Assembly (NCBI RefSeq): GCF_030908245.1
Contig: NZ_JAVFJJ010000003.1
Span: 124,001-188,000 of the forward strand
Source: Sinomonas sp. ASV322
Lineage (GTDB): Bacteria; Actinomycetota; Actinomycetes; Actinomycetales; Micrococcaceae
Direction: 5' to 3'
Length of the DNA: 64,000 nucleotides
Part shown: in pieces, positions 40,523 to 50,374 of the stretch
Position numbering within the stretch: position 1 is the first letter of the stretch
Layout: every line of letters starts with the position of its first letter
Position numbers and translations under genes: made by a program
Notes under the pieces: model-generated
The model's input: only the letters and a program-made list of their open reading frames with translations
What the model was told of the DNA's origin: nothing
The model's database searches: none

Positions 40523-42742
40523 ATGGGCGCAGACACGGCGTTGTCCTACGAACTCCGACGGCTGCGCGCCGCGGCGGGACTGACCCAGGAGGAACTCGCC
40601 GAGCGCGCGGGGATCAGCGTTCGTGCCGTGAGCGACGCTGAGCGCGGTCTTCGCGGACACCTCTATCCCGCGACGGCGGCGCGGCTGGCCGACGCGCTCG
40701 GCCTCGCAGGCTCTCCGAAGGACCGGTTCACCGCCCTCGCCCGCGGGATCGCCGGACCTGGCGGCCAGCTGGTCCCGCTGCCGGCCCCCGCGACGCCGCT
40801 GCTCGGCCGCGACAAGGCTCTGGACGAGCTCACCGCCAGCCTCGGGGATCCCTCGACGCGACTCGTCACGCTCATCGGTCCGGGCGGCGTGGGCAAGACG
40901 CGGCTCGCCGTCGCGGCGGCCGAAAGGTGTGCGCCGCTGTTCGACGACGGCGTGGCCTTCGTCCAGCTCGCAAGCTGCCGAGATGCGGACGCTGCCGGCC
41001 TCGCGATCGCGACCGCCGTGGGTGCCAACGTGGCGCACGGCACGGTCACGGACATGCTGTGCGCGGCGATCGGGGAGCGCCGGATGCTGATTCTGTGCGA
41101 CACGTTCGAAGGAGTCGTCGGGGCCGCGCCCCTCATCGCCGAGGTCCTCGCGCGCTGCCGGGGCACGAGCGTCCTCGCGACGAGCCGGACCCCGCTGCGG
41201 CTCCTCGCCGAGCGCCTCATGCGGGTGGATCCGCTCGAAGCCCCCGCGGCGCACGAGCTGTTCGTCGAACGTGCCCGGGACGCGCGGCCGGGCGTCGACC
41301 TCTCGGGCTCGCGCGAGCTCGTCACGGATATCTGTGCGCGGGTTCAAGGGGTTCCGCTCGCGGTCGAGCTCGCCGCGGCGCGCGTGGCCCACCTCGGACT
41401 CGGAGAGCTCAGAGAGCGTCTGAGCCACCAGCTCGCGATTCTCACCGGGGGACCGGTCGACGACGACGCCCGGCACCGGACGATCGAGGCGACCGTCGCG
41501 TGGAGCTACGGGCTGCTCGGAGACGCGCCCGCGGATGCCCTCGCCCAGCTCGCGGTGTTCGACGGCTGGGACCTCGCCGCCGCCAGCGCTGTCCTCGGCC
41601 GCGACGCGCTCGCGGACGTGACCGCCCTCGTCGATCAGAGCCTCGCCGTCGCGCCGTCGCCGACCGACATCCACGGCCGGTACCGGATGCTGGACGCAGT
41701 GCGGGAGTTCGGTGCCGCCCGGCTGGTGGAATCCGGCGAGGACGCTGCCGCCCATGATCGCCACGCGGCATGGTTCCTCCGCGCCGCGGAGTCGGCGGCC
41801 GTCGCGATGCGGCAGGCCGGCCAGCACGGGGCGCATTGGGAAGCGTCCGCGGACCTCGGCAACCTCCGGCTCGCCTTCCGGTGGTTCACCGATGCCGGCC
41901 GCGCCGTCGAGGCCTTGCGTGTTGCCACCTCGCTGTGGATGTTCTGGCTCTGGGAAGGGGGATTCTCCGAGGGCCGTGCGTGGCTGCGCACGGCCCTGGC
42001 CTCCGCGGACGATGCCGACGCGGCGCTCGCCGCGCGGGCGAGGTGGGGAGCGGGCTGGCTCGCGTACCACCAGGGCGACTATGCCGAGGCGCGCATCCAC
42101 GCGAGCGCGCTGCGGCACCTCGCGGACGCGGGCGGCCCGGGGGAGCGCCGCAACGCGCTCACGCTCCGGGGCATGATCGCGCTCGCGGATCGCCGCACCG
42201 CCGAGGCTGCCGGGCTGCTCGGCGAGGCGCTCGCGGTGGCGCGGGAGATCGTCGGAGACCCGTGGCTCGTGGCGGTCTCGACGCTCAACGATGGCGCCGG
42301 GCTCGCGCTTTCGGGCCACCGCGACGAAGCGGAGCGCCGCTTCGTGGAGGCGCGGGATCGGTTCGCCGCGCTCGGCGACGAGACGTACCGGGCTCGCGCC
42401 CTCCGTCACCTTGCGGCGGTCCGGCTCCTCGCGGGGGATCCCGGCACAGCGCGCACATGCCTCGACGAGAGCCTCGAGATTGTCAGGGCTGCCGACGATC
42501 GCTGGGGCCTCGCCGAGACCCTCGAGAGCCGTGCGCATGCCGCCGCAGTGGCGGGCGACGTGCGAGGAGCGGGCACGCTCGCGGCGAGGGCCGCCGTCCT
42601 GCGTCGCTCTCTCGGCGTGGCTCCGCATCCGTTCGACGCGATCCTCGCCGAGCGCCACCTCGGCCCCCTCCGCGGCGCGGAAGCGTTCGTGGCCGGCTCG
42701 CGCGAGGGCACCGACGGCGGCGAGCTGGCCTGGGAGGCCTGA
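40523..42742 (+). CDS. XRE-family regulator with NTPase and TPR-like region
   Basis: The 739-residue protein starts with a helix-turn-helix of the XRE type (ELRRLRAAAGLTQEELAERA then ISVRAVSDAERG). A P-loop NTPase follows, with LLGRDKALDELTA, Walker A GPGGVGKTRLAVA near 119 and a Walker B-like LILCDTFEG near 190. LATSRTPLRLLAERLMRVDPL is the sensor-type arginine region seen in STAND ATPases (AfsR/SARP-like, LuxR-LAL). The second half is an all-helical repeat region of the TPR kind, about residues 430-720. Such proteins are signal-gated switches. It is divergent from the SnoaL-amidohydrolase pair, its most probable target. GGAAGG precedes the ATG at 40523. Confidence 0.85.
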   Translation: MGADTALSYELRRLRAAAGLTQEELAERAGISVRAVSDAERGLRGHLYPATAARLADALGLAGSPKDRFTALARGIAGPGGQLVPLPAPATPLLGRDKALDELTASLGDPSTRLVTLIGPGGVGKTRLAVAAAERCAPLFDDGVAFVQLASCRDADAAGLAIATAVGANVAHGTVTDMLCAAIGERRMLILCDTFEGVVGAAPLIAEVLARCRGTSVLATSRTPLRLLAERLMRVDPLEAPAAHELFVERARDARPGVDLSGSRELVTDICARVQGVPLAVELAAARVAHLGLGELRERLSHQLAILTGGPVDDDARHRTIEATVAWSYGLLGDAPADALAQLAVFDGWDLAAASAVLGRDALADVTALVDQSLAVAPSPTDIHGRYRMLDAVREFGAARLVESGEDAAAHDRHAAWFLRAAESAAVAMRQAGQHGAHWEASADLGNLRLAFRWFTDAGRAVEALRVATSLWMFWLWEGGFSEGRAWLRTALASADDADAALAARARWGAGWLAYHQGDYAEARIHASALRHLADAGGPGERRNALTLRGMIALADRRTAEAAGLLGEALAVAREIVGDPWLVAVSTLNDGAGLALSGHRDEAERRFVEARDRFAALGDETYRARALRHLAAVRLLAGDPGTARTCLDESLEIVRAADDRWGLAETLESRAHAAAVAGDVRGAGTLAARAAVLRRSLGVAPHPFDAILAERHLGPLRGAEAFVAGSREGTDGGELAWEA

Positions 42743-42758
42743 ACCCGTCGCGTCGGGG

Positions 42759-43340
42759 TCAGCGCCGGTAGAGCTCGATCCGGTAGCGGATGCCCGTCCG
42801 CGACTCGAGCCACGCGCCGTCGGCTGGCTCGGCGGAGGCGAGAGCCCATTCGGGGCCGAGCTTCGGGGCGAACGCGTCTCCCTCGAGGTCCAGGTCGAGA
42901 TGCGTCACCACCGCGGTGTTGACCGCGTCGAGCGGGAGCGCCTGAGCGAACAGCTCCCCGCCGCCAATGAGCCACGTGCGCGCTCCGCCGGGCGCGGACG
43001 TCGCCGCTGCGAGGGCCTCGTCGAGCGAATGGACGACGACGGCGCCGTCCGCCTCCCAGCCCTGCCGGCGGGTCACGACGATATTCGTCCGTTCTGAGAA
43101 CGGCCTGAACCGAGGTGGGATCGAGTCCCACGTCTTCCGGCCCATGACCACAGGGTGCCCCTTCGTCACGGACGCGAAGTGGGCCATGTCCTCGGGGACG
43201 TGCCACGGCATCGTCCCGTCGCGGCCGATCACGCCGCCGTGGGTCTGCGCCCAGATGAGCCCGACGCCTTCGCTCAGGTTCGCGTCCGCGGGCGTCGGGG
43301 CGAGGTCGGTCGCGCTCAGAGGATCGTTCATCCGGCTCAC
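42759..43340 (-). CDS. folA: dihydrofolate reductase
   Basis: This 193-residue enzyme regenerates tetrahydrofolate with NADPH. Recognisable blocks are [22 protein letters not shown], given here by its key part [15 protein letters not shown], then [20 protein letters not shown] and [13 protein letters not shown]. The N-terminus has about 25 extra residues before the first strand. The GTG at 43340 overlaps the thyA stop in GTGA; an ATG three codons later is the alternative. Coupling to thyA makes sense, since thymidylate synthase turns the folate cofactor into dihydrofolate. Confidence 0.94.
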   Translation of the reverse strand: MSRMNDPLSATDLAPTPADANLSEGVGLIWAQTHGGVIGRDGTMPWHVPEDMAHFASVTKGHPVVMGRKTWDSIPPRFRPFSERTNIVVTRRQGWEADGAVVVHSLDEALAAATSAPGGARTWLIGGGELFAQALPLDAVNTAVVTHLDLDLEGDAFAPKLGPEWALASAEPADGAWLESRTGIRYRIELYRR

Positions 43341-44191
43341 ACCGCGATGGGCGCCTTGATCGTCGGGTGGTGCTCGTAGCCGACGATCTCGAAGTCCTCG
43401 TAGCGGTAGTCGAAGATGCTCTCGGGCTTACGGGCGATCTTCAAGGTCGGATAGGGGTACGGCTCGCGCGAGAGCTGCTCCCGGACCTGCCCGACGTGAT
43501 TGTCGTAGATGTGGCAGTCGCCGCCCGTCCACACGAACTCGCCGACGTTGAGGCCGAGCTGCTGCGCCATCATGTGCGTGAGGAGCGAGTACGAGGCGAT
43601 GTTGAACGGGACCCCGAGGAACATGTCCGCGCTGCGCTGGTAGAGCTGGCACGAGAGCTTCCCCGGGGCTGTTCCTTCGCGGTCTCCCGCAGGCTCGACG
43701 TAGAACTGAAAGAAGGCGTGGCACGGCGGGAGAGCCATCTTGGAGAGCTCCGCGACGTTCCACGCCGAGACGATGTGGCGCCGCGAATCCGGGTTGTTCC
43801 GCAGCGAGTCCACGACCGCCGCGATCTGGTCGATGTGCTGGCCGTCCGGCGTGGGCCACGAGCGCCACTGGACGCCGTAGACGGGGCCGAGCTCGCCGTC
43901 GTCGTCCGCCCATTCGTCCCAGATCGTGACGCCCTGCTCCTGCATCCAGCGCACGTTCGAGTCGCCGCGCAGGAACCAGAGGAGCTCGACCGCGACGGAC
44001 TTGAAGTGCACGCGCTTGGTGGTCACGAGCGGGAAGCCCTCGGCGAGGTCGAAGCGGATCTGACGCCCGAACACGCTGCGCGTGCCCGTCCCCGTGCGGT
44101 CCGACTTGTGCGCGCCGTGCTCGAGGACATCGCGGAGGAGGTCCTCATAAGGGGAGGCAGTGCGCGTGACCGGGCGCGTGAAGGTGGGCAT
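43337..44191 (-). CDS. thyA: thymidylate synthase
   Basis: This 284-residue enzyme methylates dUMP to dTMP with methylenetetrahydrofolate. The conserved [18 protein letters not shown], the active-site cysteine in [14 protein letters not shown] near residue 158, [20 protein letters not shown] and [10 protein letters not shown] are all present. The ATG at 44191 is preferred over a GTG six bases upstream. It lies nine bases after the MutT1-like gene and overlaps folA, so it is part of the ppk-mutT1-thyA-folA run. Confidence 0.97.
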   Translation of the reverse strand: MPTFTRPVTRTASPYEDLLRDVLEHGAHKSDRTGTGTRSVFGRQIRFDLAEGFPLVTTKRVHFKSVAVELLWFLRGDSNVRWMQEQGVTIWDEWADDDGELGPVYGVQWRSWPTPDGQHIDQIAAVVDSLRNNPDSRRHIVSAWNVAELSKMALPPCHAFFQFYVEPAGDREGTAPGKLSCQLYQRSADMFLGVPFNIASYSLLTHMMAQQLGLNVGEFVWTGGDCHIYDNHVGQVREQLSREPYPYPTLKIARKPESIFDYRYEDFEIVGYEHHPTIKAPIAV

Positions 44192-44200
44192 GAACACAGC

Positions 44201-45220
44201 CTAGTCGTCGTACGGCTTGAACTGCTCGATCGCAACGACCCGCGCCGGCCCCTCGACGGGGACGTGGAACACGATCATCTCGCCGGCCGCGAGGAACGGG
44301 TCCTCGGTGGGCAGCTCAGTCTCGAGCCCCGGCTCGCAGCGGAGAACGAAGGACGCGAGGAGCGTGGGCAGCACGGGCCGGTGGGAGCACAGGACCACGC
44401 TCTGGCGCTTGTCGAAGAGACGGTCGACTGCCGCGGCCGCCCGGTCCGGCTTGCGCTTGTGCGAGGCTTCCGTGAGCCGGTCGTCGAGCTTGACCTTGAC
44501 GCGGCCGTTCGCCGACGCGATGTAGGGGCGGACGGTGTCGACGCAGCGCCGCCACGGGCTTGTCACGACGCGTTCGGGGCTCCACACGCCGAGAAGCCGG
44601 CCGACGGCGGCCGCCTGACGGACGCCGGATGCCGCGAGCGTGCGGTCCCCCTCGGCCTTCGTCCACGACGCGCGGGGCTTGGCCTTCGCATGCCGAAGGA
44701 GCACGAGGGGCCTCGTGTCGAGCTCGCCGCGTCGGTGCGCTTCGGCGAGCCAGCGCAGGGGGACGACGTCGGTCTGGTTGGTCAGGAGCGCCGCAGCTTC
44801 TTCGAGTCCGCACCAGTGCGTCGCGTCAACCTCGGTGCCGTCCGGGCTGACGACGGCGGACTGGGGCACCTTGAGCGCCCAATAGTGCACGATCTTGGGC
44901 CCGAGCGCCACGTGATAGCTCGTGGACGGGAGCGGGATGCCGAGCGGCTCCTCGAGCCCGATCTCCTCGCGCACTTCGCGGGCTGCGCACTCCGGCATCG
45001 TCTCGCCTCGGTCGAGCTTGCCCTTGGGCCAGGACCAGTCGTCGTAGCGGGGTCGATGGATGAGGAGGACTTCGAGTTCGGCCGAGCGCACACGCCACGG
45101 GATGGCCCCGGCGGCGTAGACGGCCACGGGCTCGCCCGCGTGGTCCACCTGCTCGGCCGTGTGGTCCACCTGCTCGGCCGTGCGGTCCACCGGCTTGGCG
45201 GTTTCGGGCTGATCAGTCAT
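44201..45220 (-). CDS. mutT1: Nudix hydrolase fused to histidine phosphatase (MutT1-like)
   Basis: The 339-residue protein has two domains. A Nudix domain carries the complete box GKLDRGETMPEC...REVREEIGL near residues 67-90. A histidine phosphatase domain begins near 175 with LVLLRHAKAKPRASW. This fusion matches mycobacterial MutT1, which removes 8-oxo-dGTP and diadenosine polyphosphates, and MutT1 likewise neighbours ppk1 in mycobacteria. The ATG at 45220 lies two bases after the ppk stop. The N-terminus contains two copies of a seven-residue VDHTAEQ-type repeat encoded by a 21-bp duplication (45141-45190) ahead of the Nudix fold. Confidence 0.92.
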   Translation of the reverse strand: MTDQPETAKPVDRTAEQVDHTAEQVDHAGEPVAVYAAGAIPWRVRSAELEVLLIHRPRYDDWSWPKGKLDRGETMPECAAREVREEIGLEEPLGIPLPSTSYHVALGPKIVHYWALKVPQSAVVSPDGTEVDATHWCGLEEAAALLTNQTDVVPLRWLAEAHRRGELDTRPLVLLRHAKAKPRASWTKAEGDRTLAASGVRQAAAVGRLLGVWSPERVVTSPWRRCVDTVRPYIASANGRVKVKLDDRLTEASHKRKPDRAAAAVDRLFDKRQSVVLCSHRPVLPTLLASFVLRCEPGLETELPTEDPFLAAGEMIVFHVPVEGPARVVAIEQFKPYDD

Positions 45221-45222
45221 CG

Positions 45223-47517
45223 TCACCGGAGCGCGGCGGATCGCTGTCGTGCGCGGGACGCGAGCAGCCAGGACTGGACGTCTTGGAGGACCCGTCCGTC
45301 GCCATCGAGATGGTGGCGCGTCCACGTGCCGGACTCGTCGAGGTGCCAGCTCGCCGTGCCATCGTCCATGTATCGGTCGAGGAGTGCGATGAGGTCGTTG
45401 ATGTCCTCGCGGTTCCTCAGCTGCACGAGGGCCTCGACGCGGCGGTCGAGGTTGCGGTGCATCATGTCGGCAGAGCCGATGTAGACGACAGGGTTCCCGC
45501 CGTTGGCGAACGCGAACACCCTCGAGTGCTCGAGGAAGCGGCCGAGGACTGAACGGACCGTGATGTTCTCGCTCAGACCGGGCACACCCGGGCGCAGCGA
45601 GCAGATCCCGCGCACGATGATGTCCACCTTCACGCCCGCCTGCGAGGCGCGGTACAGCGAGTCGATCGTCGCCTCGTCGACCATCGAGTTGACCTTGATG
45701 ACGACCCGAGAGCGGAGCCCTGCGCGCGCATTCTTGATCTCTGTCTCGATGCGGTCGATGAGGCCCGAGCGGATCGAGCGGGGCGCGACGAGGAGGCGCT
45801 TGAACGTTGACTTCGGCGCGTAGCCCGAGAGCTGGTTGAAGAGCCTCGAGAGATCCTCGCCGACCTGCTCGTCGCACGTGAGCAGACCGAAGTCCTCGTA
45901 GTAGCGGGCCGTGCGCGGGTGGTAGTTGCCCGTGCCGATGTGACAGTAGCGGCGAAGCCCGTCGTTCTCCTGCCGCACGACGAGGGAGAGCTTGCAGTGC
46001 GTCTTGAGGCCCACGATGCCGTAGACGACATGCACCCCGGCCTGCTCGAGCTTGCGGGCCCATGAGATGTTGGCCTGCTCGTCGAAGCGGGCTTTGATCT
46101 CGACGAGGGCAAGGACCTGCTTGCCCGCCTCGGCCGCGTCGATGAGCGCGTCGACGATCGGCGAATCCCCGGACGTGCGGTAGAGCGTCTGCTTGATCGC
46201 CTGGACCTTGGGGTCCGCGGCGGCCTGCTCGAGGAAGGCCTGGACCGACGTCGAGAACGAGTCGTAGGGGTGCTGGAGCAGGATGTCGCGCCGCCGCATC
46301 GCGGCGAAGACGTTGGCCGCCTTCGCCGTCTCCGACTCGTTGAGGAAGCGCGACGTGTGGGCGAGCTGCTTCGGGTAGTGGAGCTCCGTCCGGTCGATCC
46401 CGCTGATGACGGAGAGGCCGCGCAGGTCGAGCGGAGCGGGCAGCGAGTAGACCTCGGACTCCTCGACGCCGAGCTCGCGCACGAGGAGCGCACGGATGTT
46501 CGGGTTGATGTCCGTCGTGACCTCGAGGCGGACGGGCGGTCCGAACCGACGCCGCAGGAGTTCCTTCTCGAGCGCCTGGAGGAGGTTCTCGGCGTCGTCC
46601 TCTTCGACCTCGAGGTCCTCGTTGCGCGTGACGCGGAACGTGTGGTGCTCGACGACTTCCATGCCCGGGAAGAGCTGGTCGAGGTGGACGGCGATGAGCT
46701 CCTCGAGCGGGATGAACCGCGCGAGCCGTCCCGCGACATTGCCCGCGCGCGGGCCGTCGACCGAGATGAGGCGCGGGAGCTGGTCCGGCACCTTGAGGCG
46801 CGCGAAGAGATCCTTGTCGCTCACGGGATTCCGGACGACGACGGCGAGGTTGAGGGAGAGGCCCGAGATGTACGGGAACGGGTGCGCGGGATCGACCGCA
46901 AGCGGGGTCAGGATCGGGAAGACCTGCTCGGCGAAGAGCTCGCTCAGGCGCTCGTGCTCCGACTCCCCGAGGTCGTCCCACGAGACGAGCTTGATGCCCG
47001 CGTTCTCGAGCGACGGGCGGATGTGGTCGGCGAACGCGCGGCAGTGCCGCTCCTGGAGCTCGTAGGCCGCGACGGAGATCTGGTCGAGCACCTCGTGGGG
47101 GCTCAGGCCGGACGCGGACGGGACCGCGAGGCCCGTCGCGATGCGCCGCTTGAGGCCCGCGACGCGCACCATGAAGAACTCGTCGAGGTTGGACGCGAAG
47201 ATCGAGAGGAAGTTGACGCGCTCCAGGAGGAACAGCTCGGGGTCCTCGGCGAGCTCGAGCACGCGGGCGTTGAACGCGAGCCAGCTCAGTTCGCGGTCGA
47301 GGAAGCGATCCGGGCCGATCTCGCCCTCGGGGGAGGGGCTCGGGAGGAACTGCGGGATGTCGATCCGGTCTTCGGTGGCCCGCGACGCCGGGACCTCCGA
47401 AGAGCCGAAGACGGGCACCGCCGTCGTGCGCAGCGTCGGTCGGGTCGACACGGCGACGGCAAGGTCGGTGATCTGCGGCGCCGTTGCTGCAGGGCTCTCG
47501 TGCTGGGATTCGGTCAC
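45223..47517 (-). CDS. ppk: polyphosphate kinase 1
   Basis: PPK1 makes long-chain polyphosphate from ATP. The 764-residue sequence starts its N-domain at [20 protein letters not shown], has [13 protein letters not shown] and the head-domain [20 protein letters not shown]. The C1/C2 phosphotransfer domains contain [18 protein letters not shown] and [15 protein letters not shown] with the autophosphorylated histidine. [18 protein letters not shown] is near the C-terminus. The GTG at 47517 follows GGAGGA. About 45 residues precede the usual start, without recognisable features. It heads a minus-strand run with mutT1, thyA and folA. Confidence 0.96.
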   Translation of the reverse strand: MTESQHESPAATAPQITDLAVAVSTRPTLRTTAVPVFGSSEVPASRATEDRIDIPQFLPSPSPEGEIGPDRFLDRELSWLAFNARVLELAEDPELFLLERVNFLSIFASNLDEFFMVRVAGLKRRIATGLAVPSASGLSPHEVLDQISVAAYELQERHCRAFADHIRPSLENAGIKLVSWDDLGESEHERLSELFAEQVFPILTPLAVDPAHPFPYISGLSLNLAVVVRNPVSDKDLFARLKVPDQLPRLISVDGPRAGNVAGRLARFIPLEELIAVHLDQLFPGMEVVEHHTFRVTRNEDLEVEEDDAENLLQALEKELLRRRFGPPVRLEVTTDINPNIRALLVRELGVEESEVYSLPAPLDLRGLSVISGIDRTELHYPKQLAHTSRFLNESETAKAANVFAAMRRRDILLQHPYDSFSTSVQAFLEQAAADPKVQAIKQTLYRTSGDSPIVDALIDAAEAGKQVLALVEIKARFDEQANISWARKLEQAGVHVVYGIVGLKTHCKLSLVVRQENDGLRRYCHIGTGNYHPRTARYYEDFGLLTCDEQVGEDLSRLFNQLSGYAPKSTFKRLLVAPRSIRSGLIDRIETEIKNARAGLRSRVVIKVNSMVDEATIDSLYRASQAGVKVDIIVRGICSLRPGVPGLSENITVRSVLGRFLEHSRVFAFANGGNPVVYIGSADMMHRNLDRRVEALVQLRNREDINDLIALLDRYMDDGTASWHLDESGTWTRHHLDGDGRVLQDVQSWLLASRARQRSAALR

Positions 47518-47614
47518 TGTTCCTCCGCTGGAGCTCTGATGTAGTCCGGATCCAGCCTACAAGGGCTTCCGGCCTGATGCGCGGGCGGGCCCCGCCTCAC
47601 GCATGCGTTCGGCG

Positions 47615-48598
47615 TTACGCCTCTTCCGGATCCCCCGGGCCGTAGAGGACGTCCTTGTCCCACAGGGTGAAACCGAGCTTGCGGTAGAGCGCGACGGCGG
47701 CCGGGTTGTCCGCGTCGGTGTACAGCATGACGGTCTTGAGCCCCTTGCCGCGCAGGTAGTCGATTCCCGTTCGGGTGAGCGCGAGCCCGAGGCCACGCCC
47801 CTGCGCCGCCGGGTCGACGCCGACGACGTAGACCTCGCCGACCGCCCGGTGCTCGCCGTGGGCCGGATGCACCTTCGTCCAGTGGAAGCCCAGGATGCGG
47901 TCGTCGTCGTCGACCGCGAGGAAGAAGCCGGCGGGGTCGAACCACGGCTCGCCCATGCGCGCCTCGAGGTCGCTCCGGCGGAGGGCCCCTTGCTCAGGGT
48001 GATCGGCGAACGCCGCCCGGTTCGCCGCGAGCCACGCGTCCTCGTCGAGTCCCGGCTCGAACGTGCGGATCGTGACGCCCTCCGGAAGGGTCGGCGCGGG
48101 GCCGTCCTCGTGCCGGACGAGCACCATCTTCCAGAGCTCCCGCAAGGGCGCGAACCCGTAGAGGGCCGCGAGCTCGGCGGCGGCCTCGTGGTTGCCGTGC
48201 GACCACGCCGTGAGCCGCGCACGCCCGCCGGGACCGCGCAGATCGCGGATGGCCTCGACGAGCCGCACCCCCACGCCCTGGTTCCGGTACGTGGGGTGCA
48301 CGGCGAGCTCGAGCACGCCCTCGCCGGCCTCCCTGAAGGCGATGGCCGCGATTCCCGCGAGGTCCTCGGGCGCCGACGAGCCTGACGTGTCGTCGAGAGC
48401 GTGGACCGCGATCGTCAGGATTTCCTCGGCTCGGGTCTCGGGCGACCGCATGAGGACGGTCGTCTGCTCCGAAAGGGACGGGTTGCCGTCGGATTCCTCC
48501 GCGGCGGCGAGGAGGGCCTCGATCTCCGTCCAGAGTGCCCGGGGTACACGGCCTTCGACGACGGTGGCCGGCCAGTCCTGCGGGTAAGCGCTCGTCAT
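47615..48598 (-). CDS. mshD: mycothiol synthase
   Basis: MshD acetylates Cys-GlcN-inositol in the last step of mycothiol synthesis, the low-molecular-weight thiol of actinobacteria. The 327-residue protein has two GNAT domains in tandem. The N-terminal one contains ELAVHPTYRNQGVGVRLVEA; the C-terminal, active one contains EVYVVGVDPAAQGRGLGLAL and the downstream MLYTDADNPAAVALYRKLGF. This double arrangement and length are diagnostic. The ATG at 48598 lacks a strong ribosome site. It is followed at 97 bp by ppk on the same strand. Confidence 0.95.
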   Translation of the reverse strand: MTSAYPQDWPATVVEGRVPRALWTEIEALLAAAEESDGNPSLSEQTTVLMRSPETRAEEILTIAVHALDDTSGSSAPEDLAGIAAIAFREAGEGVLELAVHPTYRNQGVGVRLVEAIRDLRGPGGRARLTAWSHGNHEAAAELAALYGFAPLRELWKMVLVRHEDGPAPTLPEGVTIRTFEPGLDEDAWLAANRAAFADHPEQGALRRSDLEARMGEPWFDPAGFFLAVDDDDRILGFHWTKVHPAHGEHRAVGEVYVVGVDPAAQGRGLGLALTRTGIDYLRGKGLKTVMLYTDADNPAAVALYRKLGFTLWDKDVLYGPGDPEEA

Positions 48599-48636
48599 GG
48601 AGCAAGGCTAGCGAATGCGTCCGCCGCGTGGGCGGT

Positions 48637-48666
48637 TTGCCCGGCTGCGAGGCTCCTGTGTACAGT
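48637..48666 (+). promoter_or_regulatory. plus-strand promoter in the mshD-glnR gap
   Basis: TTGCCC (48637-48642) and TACAGT (48661-48666) are 18 bp apart. It points away from mshD and into the gap, with no coding gene on the plus strand downstream before a terminator. Confidence 0.5.
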
Positions 48667-48671
48667 GGATG

Positions 48672-48792
48672 ACCGCGGCTCGCCCGCGCGAGGGGGATCC
48701 ACCAGTGGGGTGGCCTCGATACGTTCGACCCGTATGTCCTCCACAGAATGACCCAGAAGACCCCGCACCGGGAACGGGTGCGGGGTCTTCTG
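48672..48792 (+). ncRNA. candidate small RNA, about 120 nt
   Basis: From the expected start near 48672 to the terminator at 48755-48791 the transcript would fold into three hairpins: GAGG...CCACC/GGTGG...CCTC (about 48690-48716), ATACG-TTCGACC-CGTAT (48719-48735) and the terminator stem. No reading frame with a normal start and ribosome site fits inside. It matches no RNA family that I can recall. It is antisense to neither flanking gene, as it lies in their intergenic gap. Confidence 0.42.
48755..48791. terminator. 15-bp bidirectional terminator
   Basis: AGAAGACCCCGCACC and GGTGCGGGGTCTTCT form a perfect 15-bp stem with a 7-nt loop. With A-rich and T-rich ends on the two sides it can end both the minus-strand glnR transcript and the plus-strand candidate RNA. 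Confidence 0.88.
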
Positions 48793-48842
48793 CGTCGTGG
48801 CCCCGGGGCATCGGGGCCTCCTGTGCCTGCGGTCGTCGGGCC

Positions 48843-49538
48843 CTACGCGTCGCTGAGCTCGTCCTCGCTGAGCCGCGTGAGTGTGAGGCGGTAGCCGACG
48901 TTGCGGACCGTTCCGATGAGGCCCTCGTGGTCCGGGCCGAGCTTCGCGCGCAGGCGCCGCACGTGAACGTCGACCGTGCGCGTGCCGCCGTAATAGTCGT
49001 AGCCCCACACCTCGGTGAGGAGCTGTTGGCGCGTGAACACGCGGCCGGGATGCTGCGCGAGGTACTTCAGGAGCTCGAACTCCTTGAACGTGAGGTTCAG
49101 TGCCTCTCCGTTGACCCTCGCCGTATAGCTCGCCTCATCGATGACGACGCCCGCGGCGCGGATCTCCGTGTCGGGCTCCTCGACGTGCGCGCTGCGGGAG
49201 ATGGCGAGGCGGATGCGGGCCTCGATCTCTGCAGGCCCGGCCGATTCGAGGATGATGTCATCGACGGCCCACGCCGCCGACACCGCGGCCATGCCGCCCT
49301 CCGTGAGGATGAGCAGGAGCGGCGAGCTGAGCCCCGTGGCCTTGAGGAGCTGGGTCAGCGAGCGGGCGCCGACGAGGTCCTTGCGGGCGTCGAGGAAGAT
49401 CACGTCGGCCGGATCGGCGTCGAGGAGGGCGGTCGGTTCCGCGGGGAGGATGTGAACCTGATGATTCAGAAGTTCGAGCGCAGGTAGAACGTCAACCGAG
49501 GAGCCTCGGCTGTTGGTCAGCAGCAAGATGTGCGACAT
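48843..49538 (-). CDS. glnR: GlnR-type OmpR-family nitrogen regulator
   Basis: The 231-residue protein matches the actinobacterial GlnR pattern: the start [20 protein letters not shown], the region [23 protein letters not shown] with Asp50 kept, and [21 protein letters not shown]. The winged helix contains [20 protein letters not shown] and [17 protein letters not shown]. GlnR is an orphan, atypical response regulator that works as a phosphorylation-independent dimer and controls glutamine synthetase, ammonium uptake and other nitrogen genes. No kinase lies next to it. It is divergent from a membrane protein gene. Confidence 0.88.
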   Translation of the reverse strand: MSHILLLTNSRGSSVDVLPALELLNHQVHILPAEPTALLDADPADVIFLDARKDLVGARSLTQLLKATGLSSPLLLILTEGGMAAVSAAWAVDDIILESAGPAEIEARIRLAISRSAHVEEPDTEIRAAGVVIDEASYTARVNGEALNLTFKEFELLKYLAQHPGRVFTRQQLLTEVWGYDYYGGTRTVDVHVRRLRAKLGPDHEGLIGTVRNVGYRLTLTRLSEDELSDA

Positions 49539-49627
49539 GGTTCCTCCCCAATAGCAGTCTGCGCGGCGTCGGGCAGGGCGTACCTTTGCCGACGATTATA
49601 CGGGGACGCCTATGGAAGGATGGCAGG

Positions 49628-50374
49628 GTGAAGACATGGATCGGGGGCGCGGCGGCGGCGGGCATTGGCGTGGCCGGCACCGCGGCACTCATCGTGTCGA
49701 GCCTCGGGGGGCCGATCGCCCAGGCTGTTGTCGCCGTCGTCCTCGCCGCTCTCGCGGGCATCGGGTGGCCCTTCTTCCTTGGAATTCCGGCGAAGAAGAC
49801 GAACGGGACGATCCTCGCGATCGCGGGTGCCGCGGCCGGGATCTCGGCGGCTTCCGTGGCCGGGCCAGAGTTCCTGTTCTGGACCCCCGCCGCGATCGCT
49901 TTCGGCGTCATGGCCGTGACGATTGTCCAGCTCATCCGCGGCACGGGCCAGAGTCACCGGCTCGAATCGGCCCTCGGGGCCAGTGCGGGTGTCCTCCTGT
50001 GCTGCCTCGGCGCCGGCTGGATCGCGACCGCGCGTCTCACGGGCACCGGTTCGATGCTCATCGTGGCTGGTATCAGCACGGCCGTCGCGTTGCTCGTGGG
50101 GGCCATCAACTGGCCGGACACGATCGTCGCCCCGCTCGCGATCGTCTTCGCGGGCCTCGCGGCCCCTCTCGCGGCTCTCGTCCTGACGGACATCTCCGTG
50201 ATTCCCGCCACGATCGCGGGGGCCCTCATCGGGGCCGTCCTCGCCGCCGTGCGCCGACTCAACCGGACCCGGTCGCGGCCCATGCCGCCCGCGGGCCTCA
50301 TGGCACTCGCCCTCGCGCCCGTTCTCGCCGTCGGCTCTCTCGCCTACTTCATCGACAAGCTGCTCCTCTACTAA
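49628..50374 (+). CDS. integral membrane protein, about eight helices
   Basis: From a GTG at 49628 with GGAAGG upstream the product has 248 residues, nearly all hydrophobic. Helices are evident near 5-25, 28-48, 52-75, 77-95, 107-128, 133-150, 155-200 and 220-245. The family is not known to me, and no motif or charged catalytic residue inside the membrane stands out. It ends with LAYFIDKLLLY. The stop codon is the first base triplet of a short direct repeat. Confidence 0.65.
   Translation: MKTWIGGAAAAGIGVAGTAALIVSSLGGPIAQAVVAVVLAALAGIGWPFFLGIPAKKTNGTILAIAGAAAGISAASVAGPEFLFWTPAAIAFGVMAVTIVQLIRGTGQSHRLESALGASAGVLLCCLGAGWIATARLTGTGSMLIVAGISTAVALLVGAINWPDTIVAPLAIVFAGLAAPLAALVLTDISVIPATIAGALIGAVLAAVRRLNRTRSRPMPPAGLMALALAPVLAVGSLAYFIDKLLLY

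Noticed and set aside
43367-45484. 705-residue plus-strand open frame over thyA, mutT1 and ppk
   Set aside because: It is antisense to three well-supported genes, is rich in Arg/Val/Glu/His as expected of a GC-rich shadow frame, and has no motif.
48665-48751. Short coding frame (28 codons) ending just before the glnR terminator
   Set aside because: Its GTG overlaps the -10 hexamer of the only promoter and has no ribosome site, so the unit is better read as a non-coding RNA candidate.
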